From contig NZ_FOMA01000007.1 in the NCBI RefSeq assembly GCF_900112495.1, positions 186,001 through 250,000 of the forward strand: a DNA stretch of 64,000 nucleotides, given 5' to 3'. Positions 18,051 through 25,984 of this stretch are shown one piece after another (within the stretch, counting starts at the first letter, position 1; each line of letters starts with the position of its first letter). The DNA comes from Bacillus sp. OV322. Lineage in GTDB: Bacteria; Bacillota; Bacilli; Bacillales; DSM-1321. Made by a program: the position numbers and the translations under genes. The notes beneath the pieces were generated by a model. The model did no database searches. It was not told the DNA's origin and saw nothing but the letters and a program-made list of their open reading frames with translations.

Positions 18051-18185
18051 GTGGTCGCATCAACTCTGGCATAGTAATCCCATTTTTAAAAGAAATGCCG
18101 TAATGGTCAAACTACGGCGTGTTATATTGTTATTAAGTGAAACGGACGTTACCAGCTTGTACGAAAAATTGCGCAAAAGAAAAAA

Positions 18186-18204
18186 GCCATCCAGGAGGGA
18201 TAGC
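18186..18204 (-). terminator. Minus-strand hairpin terminator
   Basis: On the minus strand GCTATCC, CTCCT loop, GGATGGC, then TTTTTTC. It is 330 bp past the histidine kinase stop; nothing coding is evident between 18210 and 18540, so it may end readthrough from the two-component operon. Confidence 0.5.
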
Positions 18205-18337
18205 TCTCAGGCTGCTTATTACAAAGCTTCACAGGCCCTAATGCATTGTATGCAGAACTCCATTGAGTAATGCTTCCGGTGGCCAATGGGACAACTACGT
18301 ATATTATGTAAGTGCCCCAGTTTTACAAGTCATTTCT

Positions 18338-18369
18338 CAACTATGAGACTTTATAATCGTTCATAGTTG
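18338..18369. repeat. Inverted repeat in non-coding DNA
   Basis: CAACTATGA and TCATAGTTG, perfect 9-bp arms with a 14-base AT-rich centre. No T tract follows. Function unknown. Confidence 0.4.
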
Positions 18370-18539
18370 TACCGAAATACGGAAAAGGATACATGGAACC
18401 GGATGCCTTTAGGCAGAGCCATTAAAAAAACAAACAAAAATCGGAAGAAGAAATTCAAATAAATATTGGTTAACAATCTTCATGATGCTTGATATTTCGG
18501 CCTTAAATGTGCGGATCAGGTAGCCGATTTTAGAAACCA

Positions 18540-19970
18540 TTAGCCATTTATAAACGGAAGACTGACGGAAAACTCACTGCCCTTCCCTATTTCACTCATA
18601 ACCTGAATGGTGCCTCCGTGGCTTTCCGCAATCCACTTTGCAATGGCAAGGCCAAGTCCATGTCCTCCTGCTTGCCTTGACCTTGACTTATCTGACCGGT
18701 AAAAACGTTCAAATATCAGGCTTCGATCCTCAGGAAAAATCCCTATTCCGGTATCCTTCATAGTAATAAGCAGATCTTTTTCATGAAGAGACAGGGTGAG
18801 ATTTGCTTCTCCTCCATTTGGGGTGTATTTAATAGCGTTATCCAGCAAAATATACAATAACTGAGTAAGTTTTTGTGAATCCCCATGAATCAACAAGGTC
18901 TCTGGGGCAGTTATGGTTAGTTTGATTTGTTTCGATTCAGCTAATGCCCCCACCGCATCAAGCGCCTTTTGGGCTGCAAGCCGAAAATCAAATTTTTCTA
19001 TTATAAGCTCGACAGACCCCGAATCGGAACGAGCCAAAGTCAATAAATCACCAACCAATCCTGTCATCCTATTTACTTCATTTTTCATATTAAACAGCAG
19101 CTTATGGGAGTAATCTTCTTCATCGGATTCCAATATCATCTCCATGGCATTAATGGATGACAGCATGACACTTAATGGTGTCCTTAATTCATGAGAAGCA
19201 TCTGCCACAAATTCTCTTTGTCTGGAAAAAGCATGAGTAATCGGGACCATTGCCTTTTTAGACATAAAATAACTGATAATCAGAGCCACCCCTAAAAAAA
19301 GAACCGCCAAACCTGACAAAATAATTAAAAGCCAATTAAACAGCTGATAGGCAAATGAAACCTCTTTTCCAATATAAACAGTTCCAACTCTTTCTCCATT
19401 AGAGATAATCGGATGGCCAGATATCATCAGGCGAACAGATCCTTTTCTTTTGATAGGCTCAAACTCCGGTTTTCCCGATTTTCCTTCTCTCCTTTCTTTT
19501 CCTTTTGGGCCATGTCCAGAAAAGGTGACGTTCAGTGTCTTTTTTCGTATTTCATTCGGTGAAGCCTGCCACCCTTTAACCGTTCTCAGAAGCTCTGGCC
19601 GGAGATCAGGAATCCTTTCATTGCCCGAGACCAATTGCCCAGAACGATTGACGATATAATAGAAAAATTGGTCAACGTCCTGTACCACAGATTGTTGGGC
19701 CTGTATTTCGGATAAATCAGACTGATGCAGATTGCTTAAATACATCTCAATGCCTTTCGCTTCTTGATTCACCCTTGTTTCCAGTTCACGTTCCTGGTCT
19801 TTAAAGATTGTAGAATATAATAAGGCATAGACGACAATAATGAACAATATCAGAAAAATCATCAGCAAACCGCTGTATAACAGGGTTAGGCGTAATTGAG
19901 TCCTTTTAAATAAGTCATCTTTCTTTTGTTTTTTAAAAGGATGCAGAAAGTGGATGTTTTCAGCTTTCAA
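18540..19970 (-). CDS. Two-component sensor histidine kinase (envelope stress type)
   Basis: 476 residues starting at a TTG (GTGGGG upstream) that overlaps the regulator's last codons by 11 bp. Membrane helix at ~30-54, a ~155-residue extracellular sensor, second helix at ~210-236, then HisKA with the phospho-acceptor His260 in DASHELRTPLSV and an HATPase domain (DNAIKYTPNG and the GIGIFPEDR and GHGLGLAIAKW boxes). A basic/Gly stretch (GHGPKGKERREGKSGK) lies in the sensor. Architecture and gene order resemble B. subtilis YkoH, partner of YkoG. The signal is unknown; likely targets are discussed at the GGTGAAA sites. Confidence 0.9.
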   Translation of the reverse strand: MKAENIHFLHPFKKQKKDDLFKRTQLRLTLLYSGLLMIFLILFIIVVYALLYSTIFKDQERELETRVNQEAKGIEMYLSNLHQSDLSEIQAQQSVVQDVDQFFYYIVNRSGQLVSGNERIPDLRPELLRTVKGWQASPNEIRKKTLNVTFSGHGPKGKERREGKSGKPEFEPIKRKGSVRLMISGHPIISNGERVGTVYIGKEVSFAYQLFNWLLIILSGLAVLFLGVALIISYFMSKKAMVPITHAFSRQREFVADASHELRTPLSVMLSSINAMEMILESDEEDYSHKLLFNMKNEVNRMTGLVGDLLTLARSDSGSVELIIEKFDFRLAAQKALDAVGALAESKQIKLTITAPETLLIHGDSQKLTQLLYILLDNAIKYTPNGGEANLTLSLHEKDLLITMKDTGIGIFPEDRSLIFERFYRSDKSRSRQAGGHGLGLAIAKWIAESHGGTIQVMSEIGKGSEFSVSLPFING

Positions 19971-20634
19971 ATTTATACCCCACTCCTCTTATACTATGAA
20001 GTAAATCTGGTTTTCCAATGATGTAAAGCTTCTTCCGCAGAAGCTTTACCGTTGCATCGATTGTTTTGGTTGACACATCTGCATCAAACCCCCAAATCCG
20101 GTCTAATATAACCTCTCTGGTCAATACTTGCCCTTTATTTTGTAACAATAGATCAAGCAATTGAAATTCACGCGGACTTAATTGAACTTCTTTTCCTCCT
20201 TGGTCAACTGTTTGGCTTGTCCGGTTTAACACCATATCATGAACAGAAAGCTGCTCTTCAAGAATGGGAGCATAATTCCGCCGTGAGAGTGCACGTATGC
20301 GGGCCAGAAGCTCATCAATCTCAAAGGGCTTAATAAGATAATCATCTGCACCTGCGTCCAATCCTTCTATCCGGTTTTCTACTGCATCCTTTGCTGTCAG
20401 CATTAAAACGGCCCCGGAATATCCTTGGCTTCTAAGCCGCCTGCACACAGAAACGCCGTCTCCATTTGGCATCATCCAATCCAGTATCAGTACATCATAA
20501 TGAGATGAAACAGCATAATCATAGGCATCTTCGCCTTCCATCACCCAATCAACCCTATACCCTGCCTTTTTCTTTAGCATAAATCCAATTAATTCACCAA
20601 GCTGCAAGTCATCCTCAGCCAAAAGAATGTTCAC
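19960..20634 (-). CDS. OmpR-family response regulator
   Basis: 224 residues: receiver domain with acidic pocket AEDD at 6-9, phospho-acceptor Asp52 in LILDWMMPNGDG and Lys in YLIKPFEI, then a winged-helix DNA-binding domain (SPREFQLLDLLLQNKGQVLT ... TIDATVKLLRKKL). Overlaps the kinase start, so the two are translated together. Such regulators bind direct repeats at ~11-bp spacing. Three GGTGAAA pairs with that spacing lie upstream of the neighbouring secreted-protein and membrane-protein genes, but none lies upstream of this gene, so autoregulation is not evident. Confidence 0.92.
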   Translation of the reverse strand: MNILLAEDDLQLGELIGFMLKKKAGYRVDWVMEGEDAYDYAVSSHYDVLILDWMMPNGDGVSVCRRLRSQGYSGAVLMLTAKDAVENRIEGLDAGADDYLIKPFEIDELLARIRALSRRNYAPILEEQLSVHDMVLNRTSQTVDQGGKEVQLSPREFQLLDLLLQNKGQVLTREVILDRIWGFDADVSTKTIDATVKLLRKKLYIIGKPDLLHSIRGVGYKFES

Positions 20635-20759
20635 GCCAATCCCCCTTCTCGCGCAAAATGTTTTATTGATATATGTAATATAAGTATAAAGTAAACGAAC
20701 GAAATCAGATAAACAATATGAGTCTTTAGCAGAGTTTTTCTTTCTTTTTCAAAATAAAG

Positions 20760-20785
20760 AGAGATGGCTGAAAGAAACCATCCCT
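20760..20785 (-). terminator. Terminator of the repeat-protein gene
   Basis: On the minus strand GATGGTT, 7-base loop, AGCCATC (one mismatch), then TCTCTTTATTTT, 36 bases after the stop. Confidence 0.55.
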
Positions 20786-20820
20786 TCTTACTCATGCAAA
20801 CATATTTGGATTTGTATTAA

Positions 20821-21795
20821 TCACTGCAGTTCTTCAAATGGAAGGTGATCTACCCCTAATTTCGCTAATTTAATTTTTGCATCCTTGACAAGGTCTTGGG
20901 CCTTCGCCTTTGTAGCAGAATCTAAATTATCGAACGGGTCTCGATGACTTCCCGGGTTTCCTCCTTTTTCAGGAAGGGTCACTCCAAGCGCCTTCAGCTT
21001 TGTTTCGGCCTGGTCATGCGTTATGCTGCCTTTTCTTTCTTGACCCATGATCTTTTGGGCTTTAGCTTTTGTCGCAGACTCAAGGTTCGCCAGCACATCT
21101 CTATGACGCCCCTCAGGAAGGGACACTCCAAGAGCCTTCAGCTTTGTTTCGGCCTGGTCATGCGTGATGCTGCCTTTTCTTTCTTGGTCCATGATCTTTT
21201 GGGCTTTAGCTTTTGTAGCGGAATCAAGGTTTGCCAGCACATCTCCATGACGCCCCTCAGGAAGGGTCACTCCAAGCGCCTTCAGCTTTGTTTCGGCCTG
21301 GTCATGCGTGATGCTGCCTTTTCTTTCTTGGTCCATGATCTTTTGGGCTTTAGCTTTTGTAGCGGAATCAAGGTTTGCCAGCACATCTCCATGACGCCCC
21401 TCAGGAAGGGTCACTCCAAGCGCCTTCAGCTTTGTTTCGGCCTGGTCATGCGTGATGCTGCCTTTTCTTTCTTGGTCCATGATCTTTTGGGCTTTAGCTT
21501 TTGTAGCGGAATCAAGGTTTGCCAGCTGGTCCCCAAACCCGTGATGTCCGCCTTTTACTGGCAGCCGTACACCTAGTTTGGTTAGTTTCCCTGTAAGATC
21601 TTTCATGATGGCCCGGACCTTTTGTTTGGTCACATTATCTGAAGAAGCCTGTACATTCGCTGCCTTTTCTACAGATACAGTCGATGTAGAAGCTGTATTT
21701 GATGCAGCAAATGCTTCCACTCCTCCACCAATCATTCCTAAAGTTAAAGCTCCAGTCATTACGAATCCAACGATCTTATTTTTCTTCATTTCCAT
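20821..21795 (-). CDS. Secreted protein with tandem 48-residue repeats
   Basis: 324 residues. An N-terminal signal peptide (MKKNK, then a hydrophobic stretch ending VEAFA at ~30) is followed by a Ser/Thr linker, a divergent half-unit and four near-identical 48-residue units (residues ~90-281) with core NLDSATKAKAQKIMDQERKG and ETKLKALGVTLPEGRHGD, then a partial fifth. Each unit is probably a two-helix bundle; the pattern (ITHDQAETKLKALG) is like DUF2680/YckD-type proteins, which are secreted and of unknown role. GGAGG precedes the ATG; a second ATG two codons on is equally possible. Two GGTGAAA operators lie 106 and 230 bp upstream, so it is probably the main target of the adjacent two-component system. 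Confidence 0.85.
   Translation of the reverse strand: MEMKKNKIVGFVMTGALTLGMIGGGVEAFAASNTASTSTVSVEKAANVQASSDNVTKQKVRAIMKDLTGKLTKLGVRLPVKGGHHGFGDQLANLDSATKAKAQKIMDQERKGSITHDQAETKLKALGVTLPEGRHGDVLANLDSATKAKAQKIMDQERKGSITHDQAETKLKALGVTLPEGRHGDVLANLDSATKAKAQKIMDQERKGSITHDQAETKLKALGVSLPEGRHRDVLANLESATKAKAQKIMGQERKGSITHDQAETKLKALGVTLPEKGGNPGSHRDPFDNLDSATKAKAQDLVKDAKIKLAKLGVDHLPFEELQ
20953..21528 (-). repeat. Four 144-bp tandem repeats inside the secreted protein gene
   Basis: Units at about 21385-21528, 21241-21384, 21097-21240 and 20953-21096. The first three are almost identical at DNA level, including silent positions, so they arose by recent in-frame duplication. The fourth has a few changes (for example Asn-Leu-Glu-Ser and Met-Gly). 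Copy number is likely to vary between strains. Confidence 0.9.
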
Positions 21796-21900
21796 TTTTC
21801 CTCCTTTGAAATTTCAATTAATTTTTCTTTTAAGAGTTGACTCTGTATAGCTCTAAAAAATCTGTTTTGCTGTGGCACAAATATTACTTTACTATCACTT

Positions 21901-21918
21901 GGTGAAAGTTTGGTGAAA
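21901..21918. promoter_or_regulatory. Operator A: GGTGAAA direct repeat
   Basis: GGTGAAA at 21901 and again at 21912, an 11-bp step, 106 bp upstream of the secreted repeat-protein gene. Seen on the minus strand as TTTCACC repeats. Same pattern as operators B and C. Confidence 0.55.
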
Positions 21919-22024
21919 GGGCATAATTGGAAGATTTTATTTTTCTTGTATTTCAACCGCCTCCCTGATTCTGAATATCTGCGATGATCAACAAGCTGTG
22001 TATATATGTACTATAAGCGGCAAT

Positions 22025-22042
22025 GGTGAAAATAAGGTGAAA
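22025..22042. promoter_or_regulatory. Operator B: GGTGAAA direct repeat
   Basis: GGTGAAA at 22025 and 22036, an 11-bp step, 230 bp upstream of the secreted repeat-protein gene and 124 bp from operator A. Confidence 0.55.
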
Positions 22043-22590
22043 ACAGGCAACTACAATAAAATATTGGGATCAAGTGAAAAAAACTGACCCCCAAAAGCTT
22101 TTTAAAACGGCTTTTTCCCTCTCTAATATCTATCTGCAGTTTCAACATATCATTTCATTTAAAAATCCAAAAACTTATATCAACCATCTTAAGGAACAGT
22201 CCTTTTAGTAAAATATGTGTTTCAATCAAAAAAAACAGCAGCGGATATTTCCCAATTGCTGTACTAGCCTATCACGCTATTCCCCTCTCAATTCCATTTC
22301 AAGAGGAAGCCACTATTGATTGATTCCTTTAAATTGACGACTGATTGCTTCGGCCATACTTCTTACTGTGTTAAATTACGCAATTAAATTGCCAGCGCCA
22401 AATCAATCTAGATACCATCTTCCTAATTTCTTTTTGGTAGTTATTATAAAAAGAAAGCTATCGGCAATGATTCGAAATACTGGTTAAATGCCCATGAGAA
22501 ATCGTTTCATTGTCCGGCAAACAGCTGATTTTGGGCATATGAAGCTGTTTCTCGCCCTCCCTGATGGAATGGAGTTGGCGAAAGGATTAA
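22043..22590. other. 550-bp non-coding stretch
   Basis: No gene that I can support. A plus-strand 37-codon frame beginning MPMRNRFIVRQTADFGHMKL at about 22488 and a minus-strand fragment VRSMAEAISRQFKGINQ near 22330 look protein-like but lack ribosome sites and are flanked by stops; they may be relics. Confidence 0.4.
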
Positions 22591-22593
22591 ACA

Positions 22594-23391
22594 CTAACTG
22601 AGGGTACTCACATCTCTTGACTGCAGTTTTTTCCTTAATATCCGCTTTTCCAAATAAAAAGTAGGAATGATGATTGCTGCCCAAATCGCAAAGTAGTTAA
22701 GAACTACAAGAAATGGGCTGCTGCCGCCGCCATGTTGTTCTTTTCCATGAAATTTTCCATTTGGCGGCCCAGGACGTGAATTCGCTGTATCACCTGAATT
22801 AAATGTCTGCCTGCCCTGCTGCATTTGTTGAGGATTGAAATCACCATTGGTTAAAGCAGCTTGAGTTGAAAAAAATTGAATTCCTCCTGCCAAAATGGCG
22901 ATTGATAGGACAGCTCCTGCAATAACACCCTTCCTGAAACTTCCTTCCTTCGACTTAAACGCCCTTTTACAGATACTCATCATCCATTGCCAATGTACCC
23001 CAATATGAAGACCCACCAATGCAAGTGTTGCATCAGCAGAGAAACTGTGGATGCCGCGAATCGAGGGGCTCCCTTGAATGGCGAGACTTGGAACTGCCAC
23101 CCTTGAAATCAATATTCCTGTTATAATGACCATTGCCATCGATGTTAATAGCAGGAGATTTAACAAAAAACTAAATCGTGTTTTGTTCGGGAGTTTAGAG
23201 TCACCAATTTTTTGGACTGTTTTGATTACCCAGCGGTAGTTCAAACCAATGTGTATAAGAATGGCCGCTCCTATTACCAGTCCTGCAATTTCATGAAACG
23301 GCAAACCGTTTAATACTCTAGGATTCATAAGCAGCACAAAAGTAATTGCCATCAATAAATCCAATACAATTTTTGTATAATTCTTTTTCAA
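22594..23391 (-). CDS. DUF4405-type membrane protein with cytochrome b561-like His residues
   Basis: Start placed at the TTG reading MKKNYTKIVLDLL with GGAGG 7 bases upstream; the frame to 23433 lacks this. 265 residues. Six or so helices; His residues are placed as in membrane haem-b bundles (FHEIAGLVIGAAILIHIGLN, HSFSADATLALVGLHIGVHW), the hallmark of DUF4405. An extracellular low-complexity loop (Gln/Gly/Pro, GKFHGKEQHGGG) precedes the last helix. It probably shuttles electrons in the membrane; partner unknown. The neighbouring operon also encodes a Gly/His-rich membrane protein, which may be a functional link. Confidence 0.75.
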   Translation of the reverse strand: MKKNYTKIVLDLLMAITFVLLMNPRVLNGLPFHEIAGLVIGAAILIHIGLNYRWVIKTVQKIGDSKLPNKTRFSFLLNLLLLTSMAMVIITGILISRVAVPSLAIQGSPSIRGIHSFSADATLALVGLHIGVHWQWMMSICKRAFKSKEGSFRKGVIAGAVLSIAILAGGIQFFSTQAALTNGDFNPQQMQQGRQTFNSGDTANSRPGPPNGKFHGKEQHGGGSSPFLVVLNYFAIWAAIIIPTFYLEKRILRKKLQSRDVSTLS

Positions 23392-23597
23392 ATGAATTCC
23401 TCCGAATCGAAAATAAGATTGCATGTTTGCCATACCAAGGAGTGTATTTTCATAGCAGCAGAAAGATGAATGGGATAAATGCCTATATCTGCATGAAAAA
23501 GCCGCGTGCCCGGCTGATTTTGTCTATATTATATTAAACCTTAAAAACGGCTAATACGGGTTCCGGTTAAACCTGCTATATTCATAATCAAAGAGAG

Positions 23598-23629
23598 AAG
23601 GAAGCACCCAACCCCTTGGGCGCTTCCTT
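23598..23629 (-). terminator. Terminator of the PspA operon
   Basis: AAGGAAGC..CCCAA and TTGGG..GCTTCCTT form a long stem with a small internal loop, 16 bases after the pspA-like stop on the minus strand. Confidence 0.75.
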
Positions 23630-23644
23630 TAGTGGCTGCTGGAG

Positions 23645-24319
23645 TTATGACAAAATACCCTCTTTTTCATTTTTAAGCTTTACATATTCCGAATTCACTG
23701 CTTCGTCACTGATAGAATGCTCATCCAGAGGATGATACTGAGCTAAAGGAGCATAGAATTGTTGGCCGGTCTGTACTTCTGCCTCCATCAGTAAGATTCG
23801 ATCTTCTGCTCGGGCTATCCCCCTAGCAATTGAATCTGTTTGAAAAGAAACCGTTGATTTTTGTATTTGTTTAATCGACCTCGCCACATTGGCCCTTGAA
23901 GCCAAAAGTATTTTCTTTTGCTGCATATATTGATAGGTTTCCTTTAACTGCTCCAGTTTTTCCAAAAGGATTTGTGTTTGTTCTTTAATGGATTCCAACT
24001 GTTCCTGATAAAGACTCAGCTGCTTTTCACTGGTGAGTTTTTCTTGAATAGCAAGCTTAGCCATCGCCTCCTCTTCCTGTTTAATAGCAAGCTTTGTCTG
24101 GCGTGTCCGCTTTTCCACTAATGCCTTTGTTTCAGAAATAAGAGCCTCTTGCTTTTTTTCTGTAAAAACTTGTGCGGCTAATGCCTTTTGCCCTTTTGCA
24201 ATTTCATTCTCCATTTCCCTTGAGTATTCATTGAGCATCGCAATCGGGTCTTCAATCCTGTCTAATCCTTCATTGATTTCAGCCATTGTTATCGTTTTTA
24301 ATCTTTTAAAAATACCCAT
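23645..24319 (-). CDS. PspA/IM30-family envelope stress protein
   Basis: Start taken at MGIFKRLKTITMAEINEGLD, the family's N-terminus, one base after the upstream stop codon; a longer frame begins inside the upstream gene. 224 residues, almost entirely coiled coil (residues ~25-190). The N-terminal amphipathic helix and EDPIAMLNEYSREME match PspA/IM30/LiaH, which oligomerise on damaged membranes and support bilayer integrity. Translationally coupled to the Gly/His-rich membrane protein, whose operon has a GGTGAAA operator. In Bacillus, PspA/LiaH are induced by cell-envelope stress. Confidence 0.88.
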   Translation of the reverse strand: MGIFKRLKTITMAEINEGLDRIEDPIAMLNEYSREMENEIAKGQKALAAQVFTEKKQEALISETKALVEKRTRQTKLAIKQEEEAMAKLAIQEKLTSEKQLSLYQEQLESIKEQTQILLEKLEQLKETYQYMQQKKILLASRANVARSIKQIQKSTVSFQTDSIARGIARAEDRILLMEAEVQTGQQFYAPLAQYHPLDEHSISDEAVNSEYVKLKNEKEGILS

Positions 24320-24320
24320 C

Positions 24321-24734
24321 TTATTCATTCTCCTTTTTACTATCAATATTTTTTTCCCACTGATCTAAGACTCTTGCATTCTGTGACACAGCCGGTGAAT
24401 GAGAGCTTTGCAAAGCTGTGTCAATAAACTCGTTCATAGATGAAACTTTTGTTTTTTTTCTAAAACATCTTACTAGAAAAACTAGAAGAACAAGAACAGC
24501 TAGTCCCATTAGGAGCCCCAGCCAAAAGGAACCTCCCTCATGGGGAGGAGAGTCCATAAACTGGCGATGTCCTCCAAATCCTCCTTGTGGCCCATACCCG
24601 CCTGCTTGTCCCCCTCGCCCATGGCCATGTTCACCAGCAAAGACGCGGTGGCCGCCTGGCATGTAAAGTAAACGGAACACGAAAATGGCTGAAGTGAGGA
24701 TAATACCCAAAAAAACCACCTTTTTCTTATTTAT
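24321..24734 (-). CDS. Gly/His-rich two-helix membrane protein; possible ATA start
   Basis: Two membrane helices (VVFLGIILTSAIFVFRLLY at the start; FWLGLLMGLAVLVLLVFLVR near 70-90) flank an extracytoplasmic Gly/His-rich loop (GHGRGGQAGGYGPQGGFGGH). The C-terminal ~40 residues are cytosolic. Start is the odd point: an ideal GGAGG lies 7 bases before an ATA codon at 24734, and translation from it gives the sensible basic start MNKKKVVFLG (137 residues). The first conventional codon, GTG at 24719, is 22 bases from the GGAGG. It forms an operon with the PspA-like gene. Resembles the small membrane partners encoded beside PspA/LiaH. Confidence 0.7.
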   Translation of the reverse strand: MNKKKVVFLGIILTSAIFVFRLLYMPGGHRVFAGEHGHGRGGQAGGYGPQGGFGGHRQFMDSPPHEGGSFWLGLLMGLAVLVLLVFLVRCFRKKTKVSSMNEFIDTALQSSHSPAVSQNARVLDQWEKNIDSKKENE

Positions 24735-24782
24735 GCTTTTTCCTCCTTTCGCTCTTTAATAATTAGTAGTTTAAAAGGGAAT

Positions 24783-24800
24783 GGTGAAAACTTGGTGAAA
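24783..24800. promoter_or_regulatory. Operator C: GGTGAAA direct repeat
   Basis: GGTGAAA at 24783 and 24794, an 11-bp step, about 50 bp upstream of the membrane protein-PspA operon. Same pattern as operators A and B. Confidence 0.55.
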
Positions 24801-24832
24801 AACAAAATATTTTCCATTTGTTTTAAAAAAAA

Positions 24833-24864
24833 TAACCCTCCGTACAAATCCGAACGAAGGGTTA
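24833..24864 (-). terminator. Terminator after a gene remnant
   Basis: TAACCCTCCGT and ACGAAGGGTTA pair imperfectly; on the minus strand ATTTTTTTT follows. It lies just past the remnant at 24893-25066. Confidence 0.6.
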
Positions 24865-24892
24865 CTTGGCATCTTTGCCATTTAAATGATGT

Positions 24893-25066
24893 TTACATCC
24901 GATTGACAGGCTTTTCCTGATGAAGACCATAGAATGATTTTTTCAATTCCTTCCAGCGGCTGACATTATCGAGTGCCATTACCTGTTTTAAGCCTCTCTC
25001 ATTGCAGCCAGCCGAAAGTTCAGCCATGGTTACAGCGGCCATCTGGCCGGCCGCCTCTATTAATCG
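24893..25066 (-). pseudogene. 3' remnant of an unidentified gene
   Basis: An open minus-strand stretch with no start, closed upstream by stops, reads EAAGQMAAVTMAELSAGCNE, then RGLKQVMALDNVSRWKELKK and ends VNRM before TAA. Codon use and the terminator 29 bases past the stop are those of a normal gene end, so a larger gene was probably lost on its 5' side. Family not recognised. Confidence 0.4.
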
Positions 25067-25255
25067 TTATATATCAATGTATCCTGGCCTGGAAGGACCT
25101 CAGAATCCCTCCTCTGATATGGCTTTATTTTTTTGGCTTTGTTAATGTATGTTGTTGATTTTCTTCTTCAACTAAAGGTTAGTTTACCTCAATTAGCAGG
25201 TTTAGATGGAATGTTTGAAGAACTAAATATTTACTAACATTAAGGTGGTGATATA

Positions 25256-25849
25256 GTGAGTTTCAAAACTAAAAAGGGTGAATTTGAAAATTTTGGGCAG
25301 CTGGTTAGTTTAATTAATTCCATTTCAAGAAAACAATCAACTTTGTTAATTGGAATAGATGGTTGTGGGGATTCAGGAAAAAGCACATTCGCAAATAAAT
25401 TGAAGGTTGAATGTTCTAATGTCACTGTTGTACATATGGATGATTTTTATTTACCATCCTCTCAACAAATAAAAACCTATCCAGAGAAAAAAATCATTGG
25501 TGCGGATTTTGACTTGAAACGAGTACTAAAACATGTTCTAGAACCTATTAGTCAAAACAAAGAGGGCTGTTATCAGCGATATGACTGGGAGACGGATGAT
25601 TTAGCAGAATGGCATACTGTTCCAATCGGTGGAATTGTCATAATAGAAGGTGTTTATTCCATTTGCATTGAATTATCAAATAAGTACGACTATACAATAT
25701 GGGTTGAATGTCCACGAGAAATAAGGCTTTCACGAGGTATTGAAAGAGACAGAGAAGAGGCTCGTGATATACGGGAAAATAATTGGATGATTTCAGAAGA
25801 CCTTTATGTTGAAGAACAAAAAACTTTTGAAAGAGCAAACCTATTGTAA
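25256..25849 (+). CDS. Uridine kinase-family P-loop kinase, C-terminus frameshifted
   Basis: 197 residues from a GTG with AAGGTGG upstream. Walker A is GIDGCGDSGKSTF near residues 33-45; HMDDFYLP supplies the acidic substrate site, and IIIEGVYSI and RGIERDREEARDIRENNW are the lid and Arg-rich region of uridine kinase-like enzymes, which phosphorylate nucleosides. The frame stops at ERANLL. One base more would restore the usual ending (IVNGTNLI then a stop 20 bases on), so a 1-base deletion near 25846 has removed about 8 residues. Activity may be kept. The 5' gap of ~190 bp holds no clear signal. AT-richer than its neighbours. Confidence 0.75.
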   Translation: MSFKTKKGEFENFGQLVSLINSISRKQSTLLIGIDGCGDSGKSTFANKLKVECSNVTVVHMDDFYLPSSQQIKTYPEKKIIGADFDLKRVLKHVLEPISQNKEGCYQRYDWETDDLAEWHTVPIGGIVIIEGVYSICIELSNKYDYTIWVECPREIRLSRGIERDREEARDIRENNWMISEDLYVEEQKTFERANLL

Positions 25850-25984
25850 ACGGAACTAATCTTATTTAGCTAACGGGTGTTAGTTGAAGAATAAGCCTAC
25901 AAGAAGAACTCATTTTGATGAAATATCAACATTAACGTTGGTTCTTACGGATTTTTGGTGGATATTATTAACATTAACCCTAAG

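Noticed and set aside
17881-18270. 129-codon plus-strand frame
   Set aside because: Low-complexity, Arg/Lys/Ser-rich translation, no ribosome site, and it opposes a more protein-like minus-strand frame and terminator.
20953-21528. Regular repeats considered as a CRISPR-like array
   Set aside because: Units are 144 bp, contiguous without spacers and in frame with a coding sequence.
20944-21576. A 210-codon plus-strand frame across the tandem repeats
   Set aside because: It is the antisense image of the secreted repeat protein; the open frame follows from the 144-bp periodicity, and it lacks a ribosome site and signal peptide.
22484-22600. A 37-codon plus-strand gene (MPMRNRFIVRQ...)
   Set aside because: No ribosome site and no open continuation upstream; could be a relic but cannot be supported as a gene.
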